Positions 16,241 to 25,154 of a stretch of DNA of 64,000 nucleotides are shown piece by piece. Under the pieces are notes generated by a model. The model was not told where the DNA came from and ran no database searches. It worked only from the letters and a program-made list of their open reading frames with translations. The stretch's first letter is position 1. The number at the start of each line of letters is the position of its first letter. Source of the DNA: Bacillota bacterium (GTDB taxonomy: Bacteria > Bacillota > Clostridia > Lachnospirales > Lachnospiraceae); contig JAEZKU010000030.1 in NCBI GenBank assembly GCA_023436065.1, positions 84,934 to 148,933 on the forward strand. The letters run 5' to 3'. Position numbers and translations under genes: made by a program.

Positions 16241-16291
16241 ATAAGTATTTAACTTCTCTTTGGTGATCATAATTGGAGGGGGAGTCCAATT

Positions 16292-16384
16292 ATGAAAGAG
16301 CATACGCATTTATCCCTACTATGGAACTTTGTTCCTTATCAGGATATCATTATTATGATACAGTTTCTTCGGCTTTATACATAA
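16292..16384 (+). CDS. Possible 30-codon small ORF
   Basis: ATG with AGGGGGAG upstream, coding MKEHTHLSLLWNFVPYQDII and ten more residues. The ribosome site lies in the loop of an inverted repeat, ATAATTGG / CCAATTAT (16269-16293), that also covers the start codon. No homologue recognised. The rest of 16385-16583 shows only an imperfect AAGCTCGGCT / AGCCGGGCTT hairpin (16491-16511). Confidence 0.2.
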   Translation: MKEHTHLSLLWNFVPYQDIIIMIQFLRLYT

Positions 16385-16583
16385 AATAAAAAAATTTCTT
16401 CATAGTAATTCCAAGAATTCCATGATATAATCATAAATACAGAGATAAACAACAGTGACTGTATAGTACAGGCACTTATATTATCACAGGAAGCTCGGCT
16501 TAGCCGGGCTTATTCTTAGGTGTATTGCTAATGGAGGCAGGCACCTGTAAAATCTATGATTTATACCAGGAAGGATGAAAACC

Positions 16584-17090
16584 ATGAGCTTATTACAAGA
16601 GTGGAGAGATTATGCATATGCCAATGACATGAATAGTCGCTCCGGCCAGCTGTTCTGGGCAAACTATTTCAACATTGAGAAGGAAATCTATAAGGTGCTG
16701 CTTGCGAATGCAGAGAAAGTATGGGAAGGAAGTGTTGCTTCTCTTGCGAAGGAATTTGATACGGAGTTAAAGTACTTTGTAGGCTTCCTGGACGGTATCA
16801 ATGACAGCCTTGTGACACCGAACCCGATTGAAGAAATGAACGAAGAGACAAAGGTAAGCTTAGCCTTTGATAAGGAAAAATTATATTATAACATGGTGGG
16901 TGCCAGAGCGGACTGGCTTTACGAGCTTGAGGAGTGGGATTCTCTTCTCACACCTGAGCGTAGAAAAGAGTTATACCGTGAACAGAAGAATTCCACTACC
17001 GTTGTAAAGGATAAGAAAATCGGAAGAAACGATCCATGCCCCTGTGGTAGCGGAAAGAAGTATAAGCATTGTTGCGGAGCGAACGCATAA
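16584..17090 (+). CDS. SEC-C metal-binding domain protein
   Basis: 168 aa, cytoplasmic. The C-terminal 20 residues form the SEC-C zinc motif (GRNDPCPCGSGKKYKHCC) as found at the end of SecA. The preceding 140 residues are helical and acidic with no other family recognised. The ATG at 16584 is preferred to 16575 because the ribosome site AGGAAGG touches the earlier ATG. Known: SEC-C motifs bind zinc and contact SecB or ribosomes, but the role of these stand-alone proteins is unclear. Monocistronic with its own terminator. Confidence 0.85.
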   Translation: MSLLQEWRDYAYANDMNSRSGQLFWANYFNIEKEIYKVLLANAEKVWEGSVASLAKEFDTELKYFVGFLDGINDSLVTPNPIEEMNEETKVSLAFDKEKLYYNMVGARADWLYELEEWDSLLTPERRKELYREQKNSTTVVKDKKIGRNDPCPCGSGKKYKHCCGANA

Positions 17091-17115
17091 TAATGTGAAT
17101 TATATAGGACTTTAG

Positions 17116-17161
17116 AAAGCTCCGCCTTAGCTGAAGTATTTCCAGTAAGGGGGAGCTTTTG
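17116..17161 (+). terminator. Intrinsic terminator
   Basis: AAAGCTCC...GGAGCTTTT hairpin with inner CTTA/TAAG pairing after the SEC-C gene. Confidence 0.75.
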
Positions 17162-17169
17162 TGAAAGGA

Positions 17170-17505
17170 CTATAAAGATTGCTTATAGATCAGATATTTT
17201 GCATAGTTTTTGAGTTCAGTAACATGATCTGATTGCAATTGTTGATACAAATCAAATAATTCCACGATGTCCTTATCCAGAACCTCTCCTCCGACAGGCA
17301 GATACGAATCGGTTACACCGAGCAGATAGTCGCAGGACACATCGAAGTATTTTGATAAAGCAATTAATTTATCGAAAGAGGGCTCATTTCTCTCTGATTC
17401 ATAGTTGGATATTGCAGTAGGCTTCAGACCCAGAATATCAGCCAATTCTCCTTGTGTGAGCTTATACTTCAGCCTTAATTGTTTTAGACGCTGATTAAAA
17501 TTCAT
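17170..17505 (-). CDS. Cro/CI-type (XRE) HTH regulator
   Basis: 111 aa. The N-terminal HTH_3 domain (residues 5-60: LRLKYKLTQGELADILGLKP, then SNYESERNEPSFDKLIALS) precedes a short C-terminal helix region. It lacks a LexA-like or ligand domain. Divergent from the histidine kinase gene, with a 217-bp AT-rich gap holding both promoters; it may act on either gene, but its target is unknown. Confidence 0.88.
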   Translation of the reverse strand: MNFNQRLKQLRLKYKLTQGELADILGLKPTAISNYESERNEPSFDKLIALSKYFDVSCDYLLGVTDSYLPVGGEVLDKDIVELFDLYQQLQSDHVTELKNYAKYLIYKQSL

Positions 17506-17556
17506 ATGGCTTTCCTCCTGATAATCTATACAATTTGTGTAAATTTTACTAAAAAT

Positions 17557-17586
17557 ATTATATATCTAGAAAAATAACGATGTCAA
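17557..17586 (-). promoter_or_regulatory. Promoter of the XRE regulator
   Basis: Minus strand TTGACA (17586-17581), 18-bp spacer, TATAAT (17562-17557). Confidence 0.7.
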
Positions 17587-17635
17587 TAATAAAAAGGGTT
17601 AATAATTAGCATATTTTAGTAAATATAAATAAAAA

Positions 17636-17664
17636 TTGACAAATTATTAAATTGAAAATATGAT
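17636..17664 (+). promoter_or_regulatory. Promoter of the histidine kinase / HD-GYP operon
   Basis: TTGACA (17636-17641), 17-bp spacer, TATGAT (17659-17664). Confidence 0.7.
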
Positions 17665-17728
17665 ATTAATGTATTTTACATAACGACGAGATTTCTAAGT
17701 TTGATGTATACTGAAAAGAGGAATGCGG

Positions 17729-19123
17729 ATGCTAAAATCCCATGATCGGGAATTTATGTACAGGATGATATCGGAACGGTCCCAGGAGATGGTGATTTTC
17801 TTTGACAAAGAGGGGAAAATTATCTCATGCAATTTAAAAGCATTGCAAGAACTGGGATATGGTAAGGAGATCTATCGATACAGGGTGAATGAGATATTTC
17901 AGAACTCCTTTCAATATGTGGGGAAAAAAATTGTTGTTTTGCAGAATGAGAGAGATGATTTTGTAGAAACGATAGCTTATCGGAAGAACCAGACTTGTCT
18001 TCCGGTCAAATTGAATGTCTTAGTTCGGTATCGAAAAAAGCGATATTATGGATTGTGTATTGCCGTCAGTATAGAGAATATCAGGGAGTCGAACAGGAGA
18101 GCAGAGCAGCTACAGAATAAGTTTGATATGCTGAGCAAAAAGCGAAGTGAGATTGTTACTACTGTATCTCATGAGCTGCGTACCCCCGTCAATGGCATTA
18201 TGGGACTCAGCGACAATCTGCTTGAAATGGAGCTGACTTCTGAGCAGACTGAGGTAGTCCGATTAATTAAGCACTGCTGTAATAACATGAATGCCATGAT
18301 TAATAACTTCCTGGATTATGCTAAGATCACCAGTGATAAGATGGTATTGGAGCAACGGGAGTTTGATCTGCGCGCATGTATCAATACAATTATTGAATCA
18401 AATAAGCCTCAAATGAATGAAAAAGGGTTACGGCTGCTTGTCTGTATATCCGATGATATTCCGAAAAGAGTCGTCGGGGATGAGCTCCGATTAACACAGA
18501 TCTTGAATAATCTTCTGTCAAATGCCGCGAAGTTTACTATGGCAGGGCAGGTAGCCTTGGAGCTTGTGAAATTATCAGAAACAGAGAGACATGTGGAACT
18601 TTTTTTCATGGTTATGGACAACGGGATTGGTATCAGTAAAGAAGACAAGGATAGATTATTCCAAAACTTTTCGCAGGTGGATGGTTCCATTACCCGAAGA
18701 TTCGGAGGTACCGGATTGGGTCTGGCTATCAGCAAGAAGTTGGTGGAGGCCATGGGTGGAAGCATAGGTCTGGAAAGTGAGAAGGGGAAAGGAAGTACCT
18801 TTTCTTTCACGGTACGGTTTGCGCTACCTACCGGTGATGTCGAACATTACAGCAGAAAAGATCGACAGCCAAAGAATAAATGGTCCGAAGACGACTTCAA
18901 AAAGCAGTTTGAACTGTTACTTGAGAAGCTGTCACTCTGCATTGAGATGGATAGCTGGTATAAAGCGGAGGAGCTGGCGTATCAATTGAAGAATCAGATA
19001 CCTTCGGAACAAAGTGAACTGCAAAAGAAGGTATTTCGTTTGCTTCTTACAGTAAGAAAAGAGAAGCATGATATTGCTTTCTCAATCATTAATGAACTAA
19101 AGGAATATATTGATGAAAGGTGA
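17729..19123 (+). CDS. PAS-domain sensor histidine kinase
   Basis: 464 aa, no membrane helix, so a cytoplasmic sensor. N-terminal PAS domain (about 10-110; FFDKEGKIISCNLKAL), a short coiled stretch, HisKA with TTVSHELRTPVNGIMG (phospho-acceptor His about 148), HATPase with NNLLSNAAKF, DNGIGIS and FGGTGLGLAIS, then about 80 helical residues without a recognised domain. The ATG at 17729 sits 7 nt after AAGAGG. The next gene starts 4 bp after its stop and encodes an HD-GYP response regulator, so the pair likely converts a cytoplasmic cue into cyclic-di-GMP breakdown (inference). Confidence 0.92.
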   Translation: MLKSHDREFMYRMISERSQEMVIFFDKEGKIISCNLKALQELGYGKEIYRYRVNEIFQNSFQYVGKKIVVLQNERDDFVETIAYRKNQTCLPVKLNVLVRYRKKRYYGLCIAVSIENIRESNRRAEQLQNKFDMLSKKRSEIVTTVSHELRTPVNGIMGLSDNLLEMELTSEQTEVVRLIKHCCNNMNAMINNFLDYAKITSDKMVLEQREFDLRACINTIIESNKPQMNEKGLRLLVCISDDIPKRVVGDELRLTQILNNLLSNAAKFTMAGQVALELVKLSETERHVELFFMVMDNGIGISKEDKDRLFQNFSQVDGSITRRFGGTGLGLAISKKLVEAMGGSIGLESEKGKGSTFSFTVRFALPTGDVEHYSRKDRQPKNKWSEDDFKKQFELLLEKLSLCIEMDSWYKAEELAYQLKNQIPSEQSELQKKVFRLLLTVRKEKHDIAFSIINELKEYIDER

Positions 19124-19127
19124 AGCT

Positions 19128-20198
19128 ATGGACAACATATCGTATTCTCCGCCCAATATCCTGATTGTTGATGATGTTAATGCGAATCTTACTGTGCTGA
19201 CAGAAATCATTCGTAAAGAAGGCTATATCGCGAGACCGGTTACCAGTATAAAGCAGGCATGGAGTGCAATTGAAGCATTGGCACCGAATCTGATTCTGCT
19301 TGATATATCGATGCCGGAGACCAATTGCTTGGAATTCTGTTCTATGTTGAAGAAGAATTCTACTACCAGGGATATACCCGTTATATTCATTACGGATCTT
19401 AATTCCATTCATGACAAGATTAAGGGCTTTCAGCTGGGAGCAGTAGATTATATATCCAAGCCCTTTGAGGTGGAAGAGGTTACGATACGAATCAATACGC
19501 ATCTGAAAATGCATAAAACACAGAAGGAGCTGGAAGTATATAATAAGAAGCTATATAAAATCATCAATGAGCAGATACGCAAGATCTATGAGGGACAAAA
19601 ACAGGTAGTGGAGGCAATGGTTAAGATTGCTACCATAAATAATCCACTTCGGGCTGCCCATTTGAAAAGGGTGGGAGATAATGCCCGTATTCTTGCTATC
19701 AGCCTTCAGCTGTCCAACAAATTCAAAGAGCAGGTTACCAACAGCTTTATTGATGCCATCGACCTGGCAGCTCAGCTGCATGATATCGGGACACTTGGTA
19801 TCGGAGATGCTTTGCTGGAGAAAGAGGTACCAACAGATGAGGAGATAAACCTGATTAAAAGACATCCACAGATGGGTGCTGATGCGCTGGAAGAGGTTTT
19901 AGCTCTGGCCGGCAACAACGAGTTTGTAAGAATGGCGATCAATATTGCCAGATATCATCATGAGAATTGGGATGGCAGCGGTTATCCAACACAGCTCGCG
20001 GGAAATGAGATACCCCTATGTGCCAGAATTGTTTCGGTAATTGAGACCTATGATTCGTTGGTATGCTTAAGCAATAGTGGGAATACCGTCTCGCATGAGG
20101 AGGCCATGAGGATTATTAACAGAGGTGCCGGGAGTGTTTTTGATCCTGATATCATACAGGTATTTAATAAAATTCAGAACCAGTTGAAGAAAAATTGA
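19128..20198 (+). CDS. Response regulator with HD-GYP phosphodiesterase output
   Basis: 356 aa. Receiver domain (about 5-125; ILIVDDVNANLTVL, phospho-Asp in LILLDISMPE, KPF near the end), a linker coil, then an HD-GYP domain with AAQLHDIGTLGIGD, HPQMGADALE and YHHENWDGSGYP. Known: hydrolyses cyclic di-GMP, usually to GMP or pGpG, affecting motility and biofilm. The usual HDIGK is HDIGT here; metal-binding His/Asp are kept. The ATG at 19128 is chosen for AAAGG 7 nt upstream. Second gene of the kinase operon. Confidence 0.92.
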   Translation: MDNISYSPPNILIVDDVNANLTVLTEIIRKEGYIARPVTSIKQAWSAIEALAPNLILLDISMPETNCLEFCSMLKKNSTTRDIPVIFITDLNSIHDKIKGFQLGAVDYISKPFEVEEVTIRINTHLKMHKTQKELEVYNKKLYKIINEQIRKIYEGQKQVVEAMVKIATINNPLRAAHLKRVGDNARILAISLQLSNKFKEQVTNSFIDAIDLAAQLHDIGTLGIGDALLEKEVPTDEEINLIKRHPQMGADALEEVLALAGNNEFVRMAINIARYHHENWDGSGYPTQLAGNEIPLCARIVSVIETYDSLVCLSNSGNTVSHEEAMRIINRGAGSVFDPDIIQVFNKIQNQLKKN

Positions 20199-20285
20199 TC
20201 AATTCAACTATTATCTATAAAAACAGCTTATATTTACATAGAGGATAACTTACAGTATAACAGCATAAGAAAAGCAGGGTACAAG

Positions 20286-21632
20286 ATGAAAAGAAAAAAA
20301 GATATGTACATCAACTATGAACGCTCTACCAGAAATCGCGGAAGGAAGAAAGCAAACTGGTTGCTGATTACACTGACAGTAGTTTTAGCAATCGGTCTTG
20401 CTGGTATCGCTATTTTTATTGTGAAGGATTATATACTTGCCAATCAACAGGTTTCCTTTGCAGAAGTTAAGATGGATACGAATTCTGCTCCGAGGAGTGA
20501 ACCGTCACCGGAGCCTACTGCAGCACCAACTATAACACCTACCCCGTCACCGACACCGTCACCTACCCCGACACCCACGCCGATCCCATCGCCTGTTCCG
20601 ACTGAAGTGCCTGAGATAACTGATAACCGCTCTGCGGTTAAGGTCAAAGGCATCTATGTGACCGCCTCGACTGCAGGGTCTGATAGGATGGTTTCTCTAA
20701 GGGAGATGACTGCAGCGACAGAGATTAATGCGATGGTAATTGATGTGAAGGATGACACCGGGAAGATAACCTATGCCATGGACAGCCCGATTGCACAGGA
20801 TATTGATGCAGTTACCAATACAGTCAGGAATATGGAGGAACTGATTTCCTCCTTGAAAGAGGATAAGGTTTATACAATCGCACGTATTGTAGCCTTTAAA
20901 GACCCCTATCTAGCCAAGATGCGTCCGGAACTGGCCATCCGGAATCAAGATGGAACAGTTTATAAGGATAATAACGGTGACAGCTGGGTAAATCCTTATA
21001 ATGAGAAGGTATGGGAGTATCTTGTTGAAGTGGCTAAGATGGCAGCAGAGACAGGATTTGACGAGATTCAATTTGATTACATCCGCTTTTCCACCGGTAC
21101 AGGCATAGAACAGGCTGACTTTGGGAAGGCTGCGAAGGACAAAACGAAAGAAGAGATCATCACGGAATTCACTCAATATGCCTATGAGCACCTGAAGCCT
21201 CTTGGTGTATTTGTATCTGCTGATGTTTACGGAACTATCATCAACAGTAAGATAGATGCGGCACGGGTTGGTCAAAATTATGTCGATATGGCAAAGTATC
21301 TGGACTATATCTGTCCGATGATTTATCCCTCCCATTTTGGAGAAGGCAATTACGGTGTAAAATATCCGGATCTTGAACCTCAGGAGATTATACGTAAATC
21401 TTTACTTGCATCAAAAGAAAAGCTTGATGCCATTCCTGAGGGAGAACATAGAGCAATCGTAAGACCCTGGTTGCAGGATTTTACAGCCTCCTGGATCAAG
21501 CATTATCAAAAATACGGGAAAAAGCAGATCAGGGAACAGATCAATGGCGTCTATGATGCCGGTTATGAGGAGTGGATCCTATGGAACGCCGGCTGTAATT
21601 ATACAGAGGAAGGATTGTTAGCGGAGCAGTAG
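20286..21632 (+). CDS. Membrane-anchored putative glycoside hydrolase (DUF4015)
   Basis: 448 aa. Basic N-terminus, one membrane helix (about 25-48), a Thr/Pro/Ser linker (about 75-110), then a DUF4015 domain: VKGIYVTASTAGSDRMVSL, NAMVIDVKDDTGKITYAM, FDEIQFDYIRFS, FVSADVYG and YICPMIYPSHF. The fold resembles a TIM-barrel glycosidase, and the acidic FDYIRF / SADVYG positions may be catalytic. Substrate unknown, probably cell-wall or exopolysaccharide. Cell-surface location with the catalytic part outside is inferred from the anchor. Confidence 0.85.
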   Translation: MKRKKDMYINYERSTRNRGRKKANWLLITLTVVLAIGLAGIAIFIVKDYILANQQVSFAEVKMDTNSAPRSEPSPEPTAAPTITPTPSPTPSPTPTPTPIPSPVPTEVPEITDNRSAVKVKGIYVTASTAGSDRMVSLREMTAATEINAMVIDVKDDTGKITYAMDSPIAQDIDAVTNTVRNMEELISSLKEDKVYTIARIVAFKDPYLAKMRPELAIRNQDGTVYKDNNGDSWVNPYNEKVWEYLVEVAKMAAETGFDEIQFDYIRFSTGTGIEQADFGKAAKDKTKEEIITEFTQYAYEHLKPLGVFVSADVYGTIINSKIDAARVGQNYVDMAKYLDYICPMIYPSHFGEGNYGVKYPDLEPQEIIRKSLLASKEKLDAIPEGEHRAIVRPWLQDFTASWIKHYQKYGKKQIREQINGVYDAGYEEWILWNAGCNYTEEGLLAEQ

Positions 21633-21708
21633 GACTTTGTCTTACTATTTGGCATATTTTGCAGGCATGGATAATATACATATATTATAAATGCTTTGGA
21701 GGTGTCCA

Positions 21709-22083
21709 ATGGATAAGACCATCCGTCAAAATACAAAGTTGTTTGCGGTACTTACAGGTTTACTTTTTTCCTATCTTATCACTGCATTCATCCTGCTGTT
21801 GCTTTCCTTCCTGATGTTAAAAATAAACCTGCCGGGAGCAGGAATCAGTGCGGGAATTATCGCAGCTTACATAATATCGAATCTGCTGGGAGGCTTTTTG
21901 GTCGGAAGGAAGGCGGAACAACGAAAATTCATCTGGGGCTTAATCCTGGGCGTATTTTACTTTATTATATTGATGCTGGTATCTCTGCTGATGAATAGAG
22001 CAGAGCCGTTACCTTTAGGCAATCTGTTCACTGCGCTCATTATCTGCAGTATGAGTGGTATGGTTGGGGGAATGCTCAGCTGA
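21709..22083 (+). CDS. TIGR04086-family small membrane protein
   Basis: 124 aa with four hydrophobic helices (about 12-38, 42-68, 74-95, 100-124). Glycine-rich turns (LPGAGISAGIIAAYIISNLL) resemble the TIGR04086 family of Firmicutes, whose function is not known. GGAGG lies 6 nt before the ATG at 21709. The product ends straight after the fourth helix. Confidence 0.75.
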   Translation: MDKTIRQNTKLFAVLTGLLFSYLITAFILLLLSFLMLKINLPGAGISAGIIAAYIISNLLGGFLVGRKAEQRKFIWGLILGVFYFIILMLVSLLMNRAEPLPLGNLFTALIICSMSGMVGGMLS

Positions 22084-22107
22084 TCGTCATAAAGAGGAAT
22101 GTTATAA

Positions 22108-22191
22108 GGGGCTATTGCAAAAGCTATGCATCGTTCACGGATCCGGATCACATTACCGTGATAGATATATTAGGTGTTTTGCAACAGCCCC
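22108..22191. other. 84-bp structured element with 15-bp inverted ends
   Basis: GGGGCTATTGCAAAA (22108-22122) pairs with TTTTGCAACAGCCCC (22177-22191), one mismatch. Inside are CACGG/CCGTG and the palindrome GATCCGGATC. It could be a terminator-like or small mobile element. The 22192-22325 stretch shows only the rfbD leader. Confidence 0.6.
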
Positions 22192-22325
22192 TCTCCGCTG
22201 TGGACTCACTAATGAAAAAGGATTGCTATTTACTACCGGATTGATTATACTATACTTGGATTTGCTGAAAAAGACCGAATTAAGCTGGGTTAAGGATAAT
22301 AGATGGGAAAGAAGGACAGACGCGG

Positions 22326-23192
22326 ATGAAAAGAATTATGATTACCGGTGCATCGGGACAGCTTGGACTGGCGCTGTATAGTCTGCTGAAGGACAAGCCT
22401 GAATATGAATTACTGCGTACCGATGCAGTCTCTGGCGAGGATGGAGCGATACAGGCTCTGGATATAACAAAGGAAGACGAAGTAAAAGCTTACGTGAAAC
22501 AGTTGGCTCCTGAGATCATCATTAATTGCGCTGCCTTCACGGCGGTGGATCTTTGTGAGACAGAAGAGGACAAGGCATTTCGTATCAATGCACTTGGTCC
22601 AGGATATCTGGCTGAGGCAGCAGAGTTGTCAGGTGCTAAGCTGGTCCATGTATCTACGGATTATGTATTTGACGGACAGGCTTCCAGTCCCTATACGGAG
22701 GATGCCCCGACACATCCGGCCAGTGCTTACGGCAGGACAAAGCAGGCAGGAGATGAACTGGTGCAGAAGAAATGTTCCAGATTTTTTATTCTCCGTACCG
22801 CCTGGGTGTACGGAGACGGAAAGAACTTTGTGAAAACCATGCTGCGGCTTGCACAAAACGGCAACAAGATCCGTGTTGTTTCCGACCAATTTGGTACTCC
22901 TACCAGTGCACTGGAGCTGGCAAGAGCAATCATCTTTCTGATGGAGACGGAGAGCTATGGTATCTACCATGCAACCTGCGAAGGAAGCACGAATTGGTAT
23001 GAATTTGCCTGTACCATCTTTCAAGCAGTCGGTATGGAGGTCGAGGTGGAGGCAATCTCCTCAAGCGAATATGCAGCTCCTGCTCCAAGACCGATGTATT
23101 CAATTCTTGATAATAAGGCTCTGAGAGAGCGCCATAATTATTATATGAAGAACTGGAAAGAAGCATTTTATGAGTATCTGAGAGATAACTAA
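22326..23192 (+). CDS. rfbD: dTDP-4-dehydrorhamnose reductase
   Basis: 288 aa, the family length. Rossmann start MKRIMITGASGQLGLAL, then INCAAFTAVDLCE, the SDR catalytic VHVSTDYVFDG and YGRTKQAGDEL (Tyr/Lys), and RTAWVYG. Reduces dTDP-4-keto-L-rhamnose to dTDP-L-rhamnose with NAD(P)H, for cell-surface polysaccharide. Followed 43 bp later by rfbB. rfbA and rfbC are not in the window, so the pathway is split. Confidence 0.95.
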   Translation: MKRIMITGASGQLGLALYSLLKDKPEYELLRTDAVSGEDGAIQALDITKEDEVKAYVKQLAPEIIINCAAFTAVDLCETEEDKAFRINALGPGYLAEAAELSGAKLVHVSTDYVFDGQASSPYTEDAPTHPASAYGRTKQAGDELVQKKCSRFFILRTAWVYGDGKNFVKTMLRLAQNGNKIRVVSDQFGTPTSALELARAIIFLMETESYGIYHATCEGSTNWYEFACTIFQAVGMEVEVEAISSSEYAAPAPRPMYSILDNKALRERHNYYMKNWKEAFYEYLRDN

Positions 23193-23235
23193 TTGTGCAA
23201 GTAGAAAAGATTAACACTTTGAAAGAGGAAACACT

Positions 23236-24312
23236 ATGAGAACATATTTAGTAACCGGAGGAGCCGGATTTATCGGTTCCAACTTTATTCTTTATCTTTT
23301 GGACAAGTATCAGAAGGAGGTCAGAGTACTGAATCTTGATGCGCTGACCTACGCCGGTAATCTTGAGAACCTCAAGTCGGTGGAACAGCTTGATAATTAT
23401 GAATTCCTTAAGGTGGATATCACCGATAAGGAAGCGGTGCTGAAGGTATTCGAGCAGTATGATATCGACAGAGTGATACATTTTGCTGCGGAAAGCCATG
23501 TGGATCGCAGTATCCGTAACCCTGAGATATTTGTCAACACCAATGTCCTGGGAACCCTGAACCTACTCAATGCAGCGAAGCTTGCCTGGGAGACTCCCAA
23601 TGGTTATCAACCCGACAAAAAATACGTTCAGGTATCCACGGACGAGGTTTATGGTTCACTGGAGGGAGATGAGGGTTATTTCTATGAGACCACACCGCTT
23701 GACCCGCATAGCCCCTATTCGGCAAGTAAAGCATCTGCAGATTTTATTGTGAAGTCCTACATTGATACCTTCCATTTTCCGGCAAATATCACAAGATGCA
23801 GCAACAATTATGGGCCCTACCAGTTCCCGGAGAAGCTGATACCGCTCATGATCAACAATGCTCTTGCAGGAAAGAAGCTGCCGGTCTACGGTACAGGAAA
23901 GAATGTCAGAGACTGGCTGTATGTACTGGATCATGCGAAGGCAATCGATCTGGTAGCGGAGAAGGGTAGAACCGGAGAGGTTTATAATGTAGGAGGTCAT
24001 AACGAGAAGAGAAATATTGAGATTGTCACAACCATAATTGACACGCTGCTCGAGATACTTCCGGAGAATGATGATAGAAGAAAGAATGTCAGCAGAGAGT
24101 TAATTACCTATGTAGAGGATCGTAAGGGTCACGACTTCCGTTATGCGATCGCTCCCGATAAGATAAAAGCGGAGCTTGGTTGGGAGCCAGAGACACCTTT
24201 TGCGAAGGGAATTAAGCTCACCATCGAATGGTACTTGCAGAACATGGATTGGATGGAGCATGTTACCAGAGGTGATTATCAAAAGTATTACAATGAAATG
24301 TATCACAATTAA
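23236..24312 (+). CDS. rfbB: dTDP-glucose 4,6-dehydratase
   Basis: 358 aa. NAD-binding TGGAGFIGSNFILYLL, HFAAESHVDRSI, the catalytic VSTDEVYGSL (Asp/Glu), YSASKASADF (Tyr/Lys) and NNYGPYQFPEKLIPL. Forms dTDP-4-keto-6-deoxyglucose, the first dedicated step to rhamnose. A slightly longer loop (ETPNGYQPDKK) before the catalytic strand is common in Clostridia. AAAGAGG upstream of the ATG. Confidence 0.96.
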   Translation: MRTYLVTGGAGFIGSNFILYLLDKYQKEVRVLNLDALTYAGNLENLKSVEQLDNYEFLKVDITDKEAVLKVFEQYDIDRVIHFAAESHVDRSIRNPEIFVNTNVLGTLNLLNAAKLAWETPNGYQPDKKYVQVSTDEVYGSLEGDEGYFYETTPLDPHSPYSASKASADFIVKSYIDTFHFPANITRCSNNYGPYQFPEKLIPLMINNALAGKKLPVYGTGKNVRDWLYVLDHAKAIDLVAEKGRTGEVYNVGGHNEKRNIEIVTTIIDTLLEILPENDDRRKNVSRELITYVEDRKGHDFRYAIAPDKIKAELGWEPETPFAKGIKLTIEWYLQNMDWMEHVTRGDYQKYYNEMYHN

Positions 24313-24359
24313 GATTTATAGAGATACCGCATGTACGCGGTGAAAGGCTAGGTTTATTC

Positions 24360-25100
24360 ATGAGATATGAAGAGTTTACAATAGAAGGACGCAATGCTGT
24401 GATGGAAGCTTTTCGAGCTGGCAAGACCATTGACCGTCTGTTTGTATTGGATGGTTGTCAGGACGGTCCGATTAAATCAATCGTACGGGAAGCAAAAAAG
24501 ACGGATGCGATCGTCACTTATGTGAAGAAGGAGCGGCTGGATCAGCTATCCTCTACGGAGAAGCATCAAGGGGTGATTGCTTACGCGGCAGCTTATGAGT
24601 ATGCTGAGGTTGAGGATATCTTGAAAGCAGCTGAGGAGAAGAACGAACCACCGTTTATCGTACTTCTGGACAGCATTGAAGATCCGCACAACCTTGGAGC
24701 GATTATCAGAACGGCGCATCAGGCAGGAGCGCATGGGGTCATCATCCCGAAGCGTCGTGCTGTAGGACTCACTGCAACTGTAGCGAAGACCTCTGCAGGC
24801 GCAATCAATTACCTTCCGGTAGCCAAGGTAACAAATCTGTCGACGACAATTGAAGAACTGAAGGAAAAGGGTCTGTGGTTTGTTTGTGCTGATATGGACG
24901 GTGAACTGATGTACCGCGTGAACCTAAAGGGAGCCATTGGACTTGTCATCGGCAGCGAGGGAGAAGGTGTCGGCAGACTGGTGAAGGAGAAATGTGATTT
25001 CACCGCTAAGATACCGATGTTTGGAAAGGTAGATTCTCTCAATGCTTCCGTGGCGATGGGAATCATGGCATATGAGATTGTTCGCCAGAGAATGAGTTAA
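24360..25100 (+). CDS. rlmB: 23S rRNA 2'-O-ribose methyltransferase, TrmH family
   Basis: 246 aa. N-terminal substrate-binding domain (YEEFTIEGRNAVMEAFRAG), then a SpoU knot domain with LLDSIEDPHNLGAIIRTA, the SAM-binding VIGSEGEGV and SLNASVAMGI. Methylates the ribose of a guanosine in 23S rRNA domain V. Clustered with sigH, as in many Firmicutes. Confidence 0.93.
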   Translation: MRYEEFTIEGRNAVMEAFRAGKTIDRLFVLDGCQDGPIKSIVREAKKTDAIVTYVKKERLDQLSSTEKHQGVIAYAAAYEYAEVEDILKAAEEKNEPPFIVLLDSIEDPHNLGAIIRTAHQAGAHGVIIPKRRAVGLTATVAKTSAGAINYLPVAKVTNLSTTIEELKEKGLWFVCADMDGELMYRVNLKGAIGLVIGSEGEGVGRLVKEKCDFTAKIPMFGKVDSLNASVAMGIMAYEIVRQRMS

Positions 25101-25154
25101 CTGTGCCGGTATTGCATAGGGAAATAAGATGTATGATATAGGAAGAGGTTCATC

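Noticed and set aside
20444..20653. Gly/Val-repeat ORF on the minus strand
   Set aside because: It is the antisense of the Thr/Pro linker of the DUF4015 protein; the periodicity comes from that linker.
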